DNA of 61,680 bases, taken from positions 1 to 61,680 of the IMG/VR virus record IMGVR_UViG_3300036830_000246, one strand, 5' to 3'. Position numbers and translations under genes: made by a program. This DNA comes from a virus. The first letter of the stretch is position 1. Each line of letters begins with the position of its first letter. The notes beneath the pieces are model-generated. The model was not told where the DNA came from and made no database searches. It saw only the letters and a program-made list of their open reading frames with translations. Shown in pieces: positions 15,715-24,936 of the stretch.

Positions 15715-16118
15715 CGAGCCCGGCGAAATCACAGGCAGGCGCGGGCCGCGTCCTCACGCTCGTGACGAATGAGAGCGATCGTCATTCCGCCCACGATTGG
15801 GCGCGCGTGACGACCAAGCAGCTCGTCGATCTCGATTACGAGACCTCCGCGCCCCGTCTGGCTGCGGGCCAGCGCCTTCGCGCGCGGATGTTCGAAGAGC
15901 TCTATCAGGGCTTCCAGCATGTCGTGAGCGAGCGCGCGCTCCAGTCGGATTTCGCCGTCGATGCGATCGCGCGCCACACCGCCGAGCGTACACTCGACCA
16001 GGGGAGAGGCTCCCCGTGGGAAGAACAATTCGCCGATCCGCAGACGCGCACATCCTTGGCGCTCGTAATCTGGCGCAACATTCACGACGCGGCGGCACTG
16101 ACCGCCAGAACGGAGTAG
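15711..16118 (+). CDS. Small helical structural-module protein
   Basis: 135 residues starting MTSPAKSQAGAG at an ATGA overlap. It is alpha-helical (LRARMFEELYQGFQHVVSE) with conserved-looking aromatic and acidic positions. It may be a head-completion or connector protein; no family recognised. Confidence 0.65.
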   Translation: MTSPAKSQAGAGRVLTLVTNESDRHSAHDWARVTTKQLVDLDYETSAPRLAAGQRLRARMFEELYQGFQHVVSERALQSDFAVDAIARHTAERTLDQGRGSPWEEQFADPQTRTSLALVIWRNIHDAAALTARTE

Positions 16119-16121
16119 GTC

Positions 16122-16583
16122 ATGGCTGGCGTCACAACGGCATTCCCGACGAGCTGCAAGGCCGAGCTCGGCCAGGCGTTGCACAATTTCACGACCACCT
16201 CGGGCAACCAGTTCTCAATGGCGCTCATCAAGGGCTCGCCTTCCGGCACGTACGGGGCGGCATCGACCGCCTATGCGAACATCACGGGAAACGGGGACGA
16301 GGCATCGGGCACGGGCTACACGGCGGGCGGCTTCGCCTGGACGACCGCGCAGAACATCACGCCCCAGACGGGCGGCACGACGGGCTATTGGTCCTGGAGC
16401 ACGAACCCCACGTGGACGACGGCGACGTTCTCGACGTCCGGGTGCATGGTTTACAACGTGACGAACGGCAACCGCGCCGTCTATGTCGGAAGCTTCGGCG
16501 GCAACCAGTCGGTATCCGCTGGCACATTCACCGTATTGTTGCCGACGAACGACCAGAACAATGCAATTTTGAGGCTGACGTAA
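16122..16583 (+). CDS. Structural protein, beta-rich
   Basis: 153 residues. The sequence is low in charge and rich in Thr, Gly, Ser and Trp (GYWSWSTNPTWTTATFS), similar in style to podovirus head or tail surface proteins. Starts three bases after the previous stop. Confidence 0.65.
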   Translation: MAGVTTAFPTSCKAELGQALHNFTTTSGNQFSMALIKGSPSGTYGAASTAYANITGNGDEASGTGYTAGGFAWTTAQNITPQTGGTTGYWSWSTNPTWTTATFSTSGCMVYNVTNGNRAVYVGSFGGNQSVSAGTFTVLLPTNDQNNAILRLT

Positions 16584-16619
16584 GCGAAAGGGCGCCTCGC
16601 CGCGGCGTGAGGACGGCCG

Positions 16620-17318
16620 ATGGCTAATCAGCGCATTTCCAGCCCCGTAACGGTCGCGCGTGCCCGTCCTGGCACGCCCACGATCACAGTGGCGCTCACG
16701 GGCGTCGCCGCCGGCGCTACCGCCGGTGTCGTGACTTATCTGAAAACCCCTTCGTCTCCCGGCGTCGCGTCGGGCGCGAGCGCGGGCGCGATGGCGATCG
16801 AGATCGACGTCGCAGCCCCGGCCGTGACCTCCGGCGCCGTTGCCGGATGGGTGGGCTTCACGGACGGCGCAGGATCCGCTGGCCTCACACCCGAGGGATC
16901 GCGCGCGGTCGCGAACGATGTCGCGCTCCAGATTGATTCCACTGTCACGCTCACGGGTGTTTCGGCCGCCGGCGCCGCCGGTGCCGTGGGGCCTGAGATC
17001 ATCGCCCCGCTCGCGGGTGTGGCCGCGGGCGCGTTTCCCGGCGATGTCGTGGGCTTCGTGGCGCCGATCGGCTACCTGCCGACACAGCGCCTCATGCGCA
17101 ACGTGCCGGTGCCGAGCGATGGTCCCATGGGGGACGAACCCGTGGCATCACGCGGGACGCTGTTCCCCAATGGCGTCGAGCCCGTGAACATCGCGCAACC
17201 GGTCTTCGGCGTCTCGGCGCAATGCGTCGCCGTCACGGTCTCGTTCACGCGCAACGTCAAAGTGCCGATCCTCGGGGCCTCTTCCGCGGCCAAGGCGGCA
17301 GCCGTGACGCCGACGTGA
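16620..17318 (+). CDS. Structural protein with GV-A-AGA repeats
   Basis: 232 residues. At least five imperfect repeats of the form LTGVAAGATAG occur in the first 145 residues (LTGVAAGATAG, PGVASGASAGA, VTSGAVAG, LTGVSAAGAAGAVG, LAGVAAGAFPG), predicted as repeated beta hairpins. The C-terminal 90 residues are a different domain. A Gly/Ala-repeat surface or tail protein is likely; the exact role is unknown. Confidence 0.7.
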   Translation: MANQRISSPVTVARARPGTPTITVALTGVAAGATAGVVTYLKTPSSPGVASGASAGAMAIEIDVAAPAVTSGAVAGWVGFTDGAGSAGLTPEGSRAVANDVALQIDSTVTLTGVSAAGAAGAVGPEIIAPLAGVAAGAFPGDVVGFVAPIGYLPTQRLMRNVPVPSDGPMGDEPVASRGTLFPNGVEPVNIAQPVFGVSAQCVAVTVSFTRNVKVPILGASSAAKAAAVTPT

Positions 17319-17337
17319 TAGGATCAACTCCAGAGGA

Positions 17338-17655
17338 GTGCGTGCTTTGAATGTCAACGAATGGGGCGTTCGCTATGTGTTTTCGTGCGGCTTCGACCTG
17401 CGCGATTACACGAACTTGCAAATCGAGTTCACGAAGCCAAGCGGGGCGCAGCTCGTGGTTTCGAGCCCGGACGTCACGCCGCCGCCTGTCGATCTCGAAA
17501 CCTCGATCGGCTTCTTCCCCGCCAACACTTACGCGCAGTATACTTTCCAGCCCGGCGATGTGGACGAAATCGGCGAATGGACCGCCCGCGTGGTCTATGA
17601 TGATGGTTCCCAGCATTTGATTTCCGACATTGGCAACTTCGAAATCTTCGAATAG
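17338..17655 (+). CDS. Small structural protein
   Basis: 105 residues from GTG 17338; a TTG at 17347 (NVNEWGVRYVF) has better spacing from the RBS AGAGGAG and may be the true start. The fold looks Ig-like (FDLRDYTNLQIEFTKPSG, YTFQPGDVDEIGEWTARVVYDDG). Function unknown, probably virion-associated. Confidence 0.65.
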   Translation: MRALNVNEWGVRYVFSCGFDLRDYTNLQIEFTKPSGAQLVVSSPDVTPPPVDLETSIGFFPANTYAQYTFQPGDVDEIGEWTARVVYDDGSQHLISDIGNFEIFE

Positions 17656-17664
17656 GAGCGCGCG

Positions 17665-18126
17665 GTGGGCCGCAAGCGAGGCGTTCAATATCGGGATGGC
17701 TCGTTCTACCGCGTAGACGACCGCTCGGGCTTCACCGTACGCGCGGAGCACACGAAGGAAGAGTGGCAGGATCTCATCGTCGCGCGTGGGCTTTGGGAGC
17801 CGCGCCAGCCGCAGGATCTCGTGAAAGGGATCATTGACGACCAGACGGTCCCGCAGCCTCGCAGCGAAGCCACGAACCGGTTCGTCGGCCCGATTTACAT
17901 CCAGATCACAGCCGACATCGCCGTCGGCGCGACTTTCGTGCCCCTGCAAACCCTCCGGGGCGTCGGTGCAGGCGACAATGTGGGAATCATGATGGACAAT
18001 GGCGTGGTGTTCACCACCCAGGTGAATGGTGATCCCGTGCCGGCGGGCGTTAACATCACGGGCGCGATCCCGTTTCCCGTGTCATCCGGCAATCTGTTCA
18101 CCGATTACGAGGGGCCGGGACCATGA
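17665..18126 (+). CDS. Structural protein
   Basis: 153 residues, GTG start after AGGAGCGC. N-terminal half is charged and ends with a Trp/Pro-containing segment (GLWEPRQPQDLVKGI). C-terminal half is beta-rich (ITADIAVGATFVPLQTLRGVGAGDNVGI). It overlaps the next gene by four bases (ATGA). Family not recognised. Confidence 0.65.
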   Translation: MGRKRGVQYRDGSFYRVDDRSGFTVRAEHTKEEWQDLIVARGLWEPRQPQDLVKGIIDDQTVPQPRSEATNRFVGPIYIQITADIAVGATFVPLQTLRGVGAGDNVGIMMDNGVVFTTQVNGDPVPAGVNITGAIPFPVSSGNLFTDYEGPGP

Positions 18127-18479
18127 GCGTACAGGGCCGACACTGGCCGCGAGACCTTCCGTTCAGGAGTGTGCAGCGCCACGGCGGCCAACCGCTCGTG
18201 CGCGACGGCGAAACGCTGGAGGTGCGCGCGGGGGATTTCCGCTTCCGCGACCGTGACCACAATCCGACGGCTGAATTCAGCGCTGTCGCGTTCTTTGAGT
18301 TCTACTGTCCCGTGGCGGCCCGGTATTGCGCTCTCTTGCGCTGCAATAGCGGTCGCGAGCCCCGGTGGTCCGTGCCGGAAGGAACGGACCTCGACCATCC
18401 AACCCTCACGCCCTCGATCAACTGCGCGGGCGGCTGCGGCTGGCATGGGCGTGTGGAAAAGGGAGAATTCAAGCCATGA
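18123..18479 (+). CDS. DUF6527-like protein
   Basis: 118 residues with Cys and His near the end (LTPSINCAGGCGWHGRVEKGE), the PTLTPSI...GWHG pattern of DUF6527-type phage proteins. A related-looking but distinct gene is at 57404-57754. ATGA overlaps at both ends place it tightly in the tail operon. Confidence 0.65.
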   Translation: MSVQGRHWPRDLPFRSVQRHGGQPLVRDGETLEVRAGDFRFRDRDHNPTAEFSAVAFFEFYCPVAARYCALLRCNSGREPRWSVPEGTDLDHPTLTPSINCAGGCGWHGRVEKGEFKP

Positions 18480-19459
18480 GCGGTCCGGGCAACTTCATCA
18501 CGTCGGGCGACACGATCTACAACCAGACGGCGACGGAGATCATCACGGCCGCGTATCAGATTTGCAGCGTCATCAACGACGAAGAGGTGCCGAACGCCGC
18601 GCAGTTCCGCACCGGCATGGGCGCGCTCAATGCGCTCGTGAAGCTGTGGCTCACGATCGGCATCCATGTGTGGACGGAGGAAGAAGCGCTTCTGTTCCTC
18701 CAGCAGGGCCAGATCCGCTACCTGCTCGGCGGCACGACGCTGGACCATTGCACGGACGCCGCGGGTGCTTTCGTGGGCGAAACCTCCGTCAGCGCGATCG
18801 CGGGCGCGACCTCAATTCAGCTCGTCACGCCCGCCGTTGTGCTGACGGGCCAGAAGTTCGGCGTCGTGCTCGACACCGGGACGGCTTTCTGGACGACCGC
18901 GACGGCGGATATTGCGACGAACGGGACCGTCACATTCGCCGATCCCCTCCCCGCGAGTGCCTCGATGGGCAACAATGCTTTCGCCTATACGACGGACATC
19001 GTGCGGCCTTTGCGCATCCCGGCCGTGCGGCGCCTGCAATACAACGGGCTCCTCGAAACTCCGTTGACGAAGATGATGTCCCGGCAGGAATACATGGACC
19101 TGCCGAACAAATATAATCCCGGTCTCGTCAACCAGGCCTTTTACAATCCCGCGCGCACGCAGGGCGAGCTCTACGTCTGGCAACAGCCCCAGGACGCAAC
19201 CTTCGGCCTGCGCTTCACATGGTATCGGCCGATCGAGAATTTTGATTCGCCTGCCGACCTCCCGGACTTCCCCCAGGAGTGGACGAACGTACTCCAGTGG
19301 AACCTCGCGAAAGAGCTCGGGCCGCGTTTCTCCCTGCCGGCGGACCGTTGGGACCGCATCGTCATGCAGGCGGACCAAAAGAAGGAAATGGCGGAAGGCT
19401 GGGACCGCGAATTCCAAAGCGTGCTATTTGGCCTTTCACACGATCAGACCCTGAGGTGA
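18476..19459 (+). CDS. P22 gp4-like head-to-tail adaptor
   Basis: 327 residues. The N-terminal helical part (EIITAAYQICSVINDEEVPNAA, GALNALVKLWL) matches P22 gp4-type adaptor proteins, which bind the portal ring and start the tail. A beta insertion is at about 95-170. The C-terminus returns to helices (WTNVLQWNLAKELGPRFSLP). It precedes the gp10-like gene as in P22. Confidence 0.8.
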   Translation: MSGPGNFITSGDTIYNQTATEIITAAYQICSVINDEEVPNAAQFRTGMGALNALVKLWLTIGIHVWTEEEALLFLQQGQIRYLLGGTTLDHCTDAAGAFVGETSVSAIAGATSIQLVTPAVVLTGQKFGVVLDTGTAFWTTATADIATNGTVTFADPLPASASMGNNAFAYTTDIVRPLRIPAVRRLQYNGLLETPLTKMMSRQEYMDLPNKYNPGLVNQAFYNPARTQGELYVWQQPQDATFGLRFTWYRPIENFDSPADLPDFPQEWTNVLQWNLAKELGPRFSLPADRWDRIVMQADQKKEMAEGWDREFQSVLFGLSHDQTLR

Positions 19460-19463
19460 GGCG

Positions 19464-20873
19464 ATGGAAGTCACATTCGCCTATCAGTCGTACCAAAGCC
19501 TTTCCCTCCCGCTCGACAACCAGCGGGTCGTCAACGCCTTCCTGGAAGCGCAAGTGCCGGGAGCGAAGTCGCAAACGCCTGTGTTTGGTGCGCCCGGACT
19601 CACGCGCTGGACGACGCTCCCGAAGGGGCCCGTCCGTGGCATGTGGAATTTCCGTGGCGTCCTCTACGCCGTGGGAGGGGATTCCCTCTACCGTCTCAAC
19701 AGCGCGGGCGGGGCGAAGCTGCTCGGTTCCGGCATCTCGGGCACGCAAGTGGTCTCGATGTCGGACAATGGCCAGCAGCTCATGGTCGTGAACGGCGTCG
19801 GGGGCTATCTCGTCGATGTGGACGGGAATTTCCAGCAGATCCAGAACCCGAATTTCTACAGCGCATCGACGGTGCTGTTTTTCGACAATTACTTCGTGTT
19901 CGACCGCAAGGGCACGAACGAATTCTTCCTGTCCGGCCTCCTCGACGGGACGTCTTACAGCGGACTGGATTTCGCATCCGCCGAGGCCCAGCCGGGCTTC
20001 CTCACGACGGTGGCGCAGAATCTCCAGCTGCTCTTCCTGTTCTGCCAGAATCACATCGAAATGTGGTACGACGCCGGCGCGGAGGATTTCCCTTTCGCGC
20101 GCTACGCCGGCGGCGTGATCGAGCGCGGTTGCATCTCTCCCCACACGGTCATTCAGCAGGACGACGCGCTGTTCTTTCTCGGCATCGACCGGGTGTTTTA
20201 CCGCCTCCAGGGCAATGTCCCGATCCGCATCTCGACCCACGCGATCGAAAACGCCTTCCAGCAATACGGCGACATCTCGGACGCCTTCTGCTTCACCTAT
20301 ACGATTGCGGGTCACAAGATGATCGCGCTCACTTTTCCGAGCGTGCCGCACACTTGGGAATTCGACATCTCGACGAAGCTTTGGCACGAGCGGGAATCGT
20401 GGGACGAGGACAACAAGACTCTCGGGCGCTGGCGCGCGAATTGCGCCTGCGAAATCTACAACAAGATCCTGATCGGCGACGCCGTGGACGGGACGATCGG
20501 CTATCTCGATTGGGAGAATCCGACGGAATACGGCAACATCCTGCAATGCCTGCTTTATTCCAACCAGCTGCACAGCGACAAGCTGCCGATCTTCTTCGAC
20601 CGGCTGGAGCTCGACATGGAAACGGGCGTCGGGCTCACGACCGGCCGGGGTTCCGCCCCCATCGTGATGCTGCGTTACAGCAAGGACGGCGGCCGCACGT
20701 GGTCGCGCCAGCAGCCCGCCCGCTCGCTCGGCAAGATCGGGGAATTCCTCAAGCGCCTGCGGTGGATTCAAATGGGCCGGGGCTATCAGTGGATGTTCGA
20801 GATTACGATCACGGACCCCGTGAAGCGCGTACTCATTGGAACGCACGCGGATTTCGCCGTCGGCATGAGGTGA
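19464..20873 (+). CDS. P22 gp10-like packaged-DNA stabilisation protein
   Basis: 469 residues, close to P22 gp10 (472). MEVTFAYQSYQSLSLPLDNQRVVNAF and repeated beta-propeller-like blades (GPVRGMWNFRGVLYAVGGDSLY, NGQQLMVVNGVGGYLVD) fit this tail hub protein that plugs the portal channel and carries the tail needle. One of the clearest indicators of a podovirus. Confidence 0.85.
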   Translation: MEVTFAYQSYQSLSLPLDNQRVVNAFLEAQVPGAKSQTPVFGAPGLTRWTTLPKGPVRGMWNFRGVLYAVGGDSLYRLNSAGGAKLLGSGISGTQVVSMSDNGQQLMVVNGVGGYLVDVDGNFQQIQNPNFYSASTVLFFDNYFVFDRKGTNEFFLSGLLDGTSYSGLDFASAEAQPGFLTTVAQNLQLLFLFCQNHIEMWYDAGAEDFPFARYAGGVIERGCISPHTVIQQDDALFFLGIDRVFYRLQGNVPIRISTHAIENAFQQYGDISDAFCFTYTIAGHKMIALTFPSVPHTWEFDISTKLWHERESWDEDNKTLGRWRANCACEIYNKILIGDAVDGTIGYLDWENPTEYGNILQCLLYSNQLHSDKLPIFFDRLELDMETGVGLTTGRGSAPIVMLRYSKDGGRTWSRQQPARSLGKIGEFLKRLRWIQMGRGYQWMFEITITDPVKRVLIGTHADFAVGMR

Positions 20874-20877
20874 GCCA

Positions 20878-22353
20878 ATGGCAACGCCGGTTGTTCCCGC
20901 TGCCTCGTTCCCCATCCCACCCCCGCTCGCGAAGTTGCAATTCACCAACCCGCGCGACGGCATTCTCACGATCCAGGCGATCTCGTTCCTGACGCAATTG
21001 TGGGCGGGCATTCAGGGCGGCGGCGGCATTTATCCGTCGCTCCAGGAGCTGGAAAAGGAAGTCGCGATCCTCTTCGGAATGCACGGCGACGGCACATTGT
21101 CGAGCACTGGCGTTCTGACCGTCACGGGCACGCAGGGCGTTCCTTTTGGGTATTTTGCCACGGGAACCGATGCTTCGAACCTGACCGGCGTAGCGCATCC
21201 ATCAGTTATCCCCATCGCGACGACGCTGAGTCTCGGTGGCGTCATCCCCGATGGCACGACCATTACGGTATTGCCCGATGGCACCATCAGTTCGACCGGC
21301 GGCTCCGGCGGCTTGCCGCCAGGCGGTGCCACGGGAACGCTGCTCTACAAAGTATCCGGTGCTGACGATGATGCAGCATGGAGCACGGGTTTCTATTGGG
21401 ACGCAGTAAATGGCCGACTCGGTCTCGGCACGTCTGCGCCCGGCGTCCAGGTCGAACTCAATGCCACGGGACAAACCCCACCGACGCCCACCTCGACGGT
21501 TGGCCTTCGCTTTGTGTCGAGTGCGGCCAGTTTCAGCGGCCCGATTATCGAAAATATCGGCACCAACGGCTCTATGTTGAGCCGCCGCACCAACGGCACG
21601 TTTGCCGCCCCGACAGCGCTTCTCAATGCCGACATCGTCTTCCGCTTTCTCGCGCGCGGGTATGATGGCGCGAGCTACCCTGGCAATTCCGGCACGTTCG
21701 GATTCCGAGCTTCGGAAAACTGGACCAATACCGCGCACGGAATGCAGTTCGAAATTCAGGCCACGCCGGTTGGTTCGACATCCATCCAAAATGTCGTGAC
21801 CGTCATGGGCAATAGTCATATGGCTCTCGGCCCCAGCGTTCCCGCCGCCTCAGCTGCTTTCGACCTCCAGGCGACAGACGGTGCATTCCTCCCCAATCGT
21901 CTGACGACGACGCAAAAGCTCGCCCTTACGCCAACGGCCGGCATGATCGTGCAGGACACGACGCTCGGGGCTCTCCAGACCTATGAGAACGGCGCATGGG
22001 GCGGTGTTAGCCGCGACTGGCAACCGCAGGGTTCGCTGGCGGGCACGACGACGGCCGACCAGCAGATATTTGCCCTTCCCATGCGAGCAGGAAACGTCGT
22101 TCCCACCAATATGACGGGCTCGATTTTCAAATGCGCGGTTGCGCCGACGGCCAACACGACGTTCGTGTTCCAATTGAATGGTGCCAACCAAGGCACCGTG
22201 GAATTTCTCGCCGGCCATACGACCTCGCAGGCACCCGTTTTCACCACCTTCACCTCCGCTGGCGGCGACATCTTTTCGATGCTCGCACCCCACGTTCCAG
22301 ATGTGACGTTCGCCGGGCTATCTTTTCTGATTATCGGCACGAGGACGCAGTAA
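20878..22353 (+). CDS. Tail fibre-like protein
   Basis: 491 residues. N-terminal helix (ILTIQAISFLTQLWAGI) then a beta-rich shaft. NGRLGLGTSAPGVQVELNA is the pattern that marks phage fibre shafts. Low charge and many Gly/Thr agree. It probably sits on the gp10-like hub. TAATG overlap with the next gene. Confidence 0.75.
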   Translation: MATPVVPAASFPIPPPLAKLQFTNPRDGILTIQAISFLTQLWAGIQGGGGIYPSLQELEKEVAILFGMHGDGTLSSTGVLTVTGTQGVPFGYFATGTDASNLTGVAHPSVIPIATTLSLGGVIPDGTTITVLPDGTISSTGGSGGLPPGGATGTLLYKVSGADDDAAWSTGFYWDAVNGRLGLGTSAPGVQVELNATGQTPPTPTSTVGLRFVSSAASFSGPIIENIGTNGSMLSRRTNGTFAAPTALLNADIVFRFLARGYDGASYPGNSGTFGFRASENWTNTAHGMQFEIQATPVGSTSIQNVVTVMGNSHMALGPSVPAASAAFDLQATDGAFLPNRLTTTQKLALTPTAGMIVQDTTLGALQTYENGAWGGVSRDWQPQGSLAGTTTADQQIFALPMRAGNVVPTNMTGSIFKCAVAPTANTTFVFQLNGANQGTVEFLAGHTTSQAPVFTTFTSAGGDIFSMLAPHVPDVTFAGLSFLIIGTRTQ

Positions 22354-23885
22354 TGAGCCATATCGTTCGAGACAGCTTCGCGCCCTACCTCACATTAGCT
22401 GATGCCAATGGTCTGTGGACTTCTGCCAACGCCGCAAACATCGCGATGAGCAGCACGACCCGCTTTGGCGTCGGCCAGAGCATGGTGGTAACGGCTGCTA
22501 CGGGATCGGGCGTCGCGCTGACCATCATTGCTCCGCGTAATCAGGCAACGCAATTCGTCGGATTTGCTTTCCTCGACAGCGGTTCTATCGCTGGCACGGC
22601 TTTTCTTTATGAGTTCGTGTGGAGCGATGGATCGACAGTGCAGGTCACGGCCGCTTTGCGGTCCGATGGCGCGATCTTGTTTTATCGCGGCACCACGAGC
22701 GGCACCCTTCTAGCGACCTACTCTGGCGCGTTCACGAGCGCGATATGGGCAGCGTTCACCATCGAGGTCATAATCGACCCCACGGTGGGAGAAATTCACG
22801 TCCGCAAGGATGGCAACTCGTCGGATGATTTCAGTGCCACGGGGCTCAACACGCGTGCTTCTGCGAACTCGTACGCGAATGCGATGCAAATCACGTGGGT
22901 GGGCAACACGTCCAGCCGGAACTCGGTTTTCCTGCAAGATGTGTGGTTTTGGGATGGCGATGGAAGTGGAACGCCAAACACTTGGCAGGGGGATTTCCGC
23001 GCCACCCAGCAGATTCCGATCACGGACACGGCGCAAATCCAGTTTACGCCGAATGCAGCATCGTTGGCGCTCGGCACCGCGACGACGGGCACGACGGGCA
23101 CGATCACGGCCAACGTCATCACTTACAATCAAATGCCGCCCGTTCCCGTTGGCGGCGTGATCGCGACCGCGCTTTCGCTCCAGCTCAACGCGAACCTGAC
23201 GGGGCACATGATCCTCGGCATCTACGACAGCGATGGTGCGAGCGGCGCGCCCGGCACGCTGATCGCGCAATCGTCGCCCCTCACGAATCCCACGACGGGG
23301 GCGAATGTCTTCACGCTCATGACGTCGCCTACCCTGCTCAACGGCCATACCTATTATTGGGCGATTCTCGACGATGCGAATGCCACGCTGCGCTACAGCA
23401 CGACCCTGGCGAATACCTTCTCGCAATACACGGAAGCGCAATCGTATGGCTCGGGCTTTCCCGCGACCGCAACGAGTCTCACGGGGCCGTCGACGGGACG
23501 CACGGCCTCGATCGCTGGCACGATGGCGAGCATCACGAATTCCGGTTGCGTGCAGGAATTGATCGAGGACGGCACGAACACCTATGTCGCGGACGCGAAT
23601 GTTGGCGACTATGACCTCTACGAAATCATGCCCATGGCTGCGTCCCCCTCTAGCATCCTTGGAGTTTCGTTCCGCTTGCTGGGCAACAAGACAGATGCGG
23701 GTGCGCGGTCGGGAGCGATCGCGGGCCTTTCCGGCGCCACGGCATTCGCCAGCGCGGCCATTAACCTTTCCTCGACTCTGAATAGTCAGGTGAACCTCGT
23801 TCAAGATACGGACCCCGACACGGGTGTCGCGTGGACCCCGACCGGCGTAAACAACGTGCAATTCGGCCCCAAGGTGGCCGCATAG
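22353..23885 (+). CDS. Fibre or surface structural protein
   Basis: 510 residues, Thr/Ala/Gly/Ser-rich beta protein. Residues 1-200 resemble a lectin-like jelly roll (SGVALTIIAPRNQ, DVWFWDGDGSGTPN), and later parts contain Ig-like repeats. Carbohydrate or host-surface binding is a reasonable inference; no catalytic motif seen. Confidence 0.7.
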   Translation: MSHIVRDSFAPYLTLADANGLWTSANAANIAMSSTTRFGVGQSMVVTAATGSGVALTIIAPRNQATQFVGFAFLDSGSIAGTAFLYEFVWSDGSTVQVTAALRSDGAILFYRGTTSGTLLATYSGAFTSAIWAAFTIEVIIDPTVGEIHVRKDGNSSDDFSATGLNTRASANSYANAMQITWVGNTSSRNSVFLQDVWFWDGDGSGTPNTWQGDFRATQQIPITDTAQIQFTPNAASLALGTATTGTTGTITANVITYNQMPPVPVGGVIATALSLQLNANLTGHMILGIYDSDGASGAPGTLIAQSSPLTNPTTGANVFTLMTSPTLLNGHTYYWAILDDANATLRYSTTLANTFSQYTEAQSYGSGFPATATSLTGPSTGRTASIAGTMASITNSGCVQELIEDGTNTYVADANVGDYDLYEIMPMAASPSSILGVSFRLLGNKTDAGARSGAIAGLSGATAFASAAINLSSTLNSQVNLVQDTDPDTGVAWTPTGVNNVQFGPKVAA

Positions 23886-23894
23886 GAGACCGCC

Positions 23895-24461
23895 ATGAGC
23901 ATCCAAACGTGGGAAGAACTCGTCAATTACGTCATCGGCGACGCGACCCAGATTTCGAACAGCACCGCCGAGACTCTCTTGGTGCCGAGCTATGCCATCC
24001 CGGCGGGGTTCTGGTATCCGGGCCGGATCATGCGCACCCGCCTGCAAGGCGTGATCTCGAACGTCGTCACGACCCCCGGCACCCTGACGCTACGCGCCTA
24101 CCTGAATGGCATCGCGGGCTCGAAGCTCTCCGGCACGGACAATGCGCTTGCGCTCTCCGTTACCGCGCACACGAACGCGACCTTCGATGTCGAATGGCTC
24201 ACGACCTGCCGGGCGAATGGGCCGCTTGCGACCTCGGGCTCGCTCATCACGGTGGGAAAGGCCAATCTCGGGCTCGCCCGCGTTACGTCGTCGCCCGCCT
24301 TCCCTGGCGAAAGCGATTTCCTGCCGTCGACAGGGCTCGCAGCCGTCACGGGCTTGAACCTGCTCGCGGCTTCCTCGCTGGATTTCAGCGCGCAATTTTC
24401 CGTCGCGACGAGCCCGACGAACCTCACCATCAACCAAATGACGATGGAATCTCTCAGCTAG
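23895..24461 (+). CDS. Beta-rich structural protein
   Basis: 188 residues, RBS AGGAGACCGCC. It is uniformly beta-like with few charges (LTLRAYLNGIAGSKLSG), probably a second fibre subunit or tip protein. Family not recognised. Confidence 0.65.
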   Translation: MSIQTWEELVNYVIGDATQISNSTAETLLVPSYAIPAGFWYPGRIMRTRLQGVISNVVTTPGTLTLRAYLNGIAGSKLSGTDNALALSVTAHTNATFDVEWLTTCRANGPLATSGSLITVGKANLGLARVTSSPAFPGESDFLPSTGLAAVTGLNLLAASSLDFSAQFSVATSPTNLTINQMTMESLS

Positions 24462-24472
24462 GGGATTGATCC

Positions 24473-24769
24473 ATGGCTCGATATGGGCCGCCGAGGAAAC
24501 GTGGCCCGCGGCGGCCACCGTGGCGGGATCGCTCGGCACGGAATTTCGCGCTTTTCCCCGGCACGAAGTTTCAAACCACGCTGGCTTTCACGGAAGCGTG
24601 GGTAATCGACCCATCGGATTTCCTCGTCACGCAGGCGCTCGTGGAAGTGTGGCAATCCACCACGACGGGCAGCACGCAATATTCCGTCACGCAAGCTTTC
24701 GTCGAAGCATGGTTGCCCGTTCCGCCCAAAGCGTCCGGCGCGCAGCCGTTCCTCTTCGTCCAGACGTAA
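24473..24769 (+). CDS. Small structural protein with repeats
   Basis: 98 residues. A very basic N-terminus (RYGPPRKRGPRRPPWRDR) is followed by three imperfect repeats ending in EAWVID, EVWQST and EAWLPV (TLAFTEAWV, TQALVEVWQ, TQAFVEAWL). Likely virion-associated; role unknown. Confidence 0.65.
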   Translation: MARYGPPRKRGPRRPPWRDRSARNFALFPGTKFQTTLAFTEAWVIDPSDFLVTQALVEVWQSTTTGSTQYSVTQAFVEAWLPVPPKASGAQPFLFVQT

Positions 24770-24936
24770 CCGAGAATTTACAGTCCGCGCGGTGGCGTGT
24801 TACAGGATCAGCGGGGCCCCCGACCGCCCCGTGCCGGCCAAGGGGACCATCCCTGGAAGCCACTAGGGCGTCGCGGGGGCCTAGCGCAGCCAGACGAGCT
24901 AGAGCAACCCGACCCCACAAGGCGCTCGTTCTGCAC
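24770..24936 (+). other. 167-base GC-rich leader without a gene
   Basis: No start codon with RBS makes a credible protein here, although the frame of the next gene stays open. Several local stems can be drawn: CGGGGC/GCCCCG (about 24820-24840) and CTAGG/CCTAG (about 24863-24883). The region may be a structured 5' leader of the hydroxylase-like gene. I could not match it to a known riboswitch or ribozyme. Confidence 0.4.

Noticed and set aside
24466-24936. N-terminal extension of the hydroxylase-like protein
   Set aside because: The frame stays open upstream, but the translation is Arg/Pro/Ala-rich, overlaps another gene in a different frame, and the family normally begins near MRNFHQIAGG.
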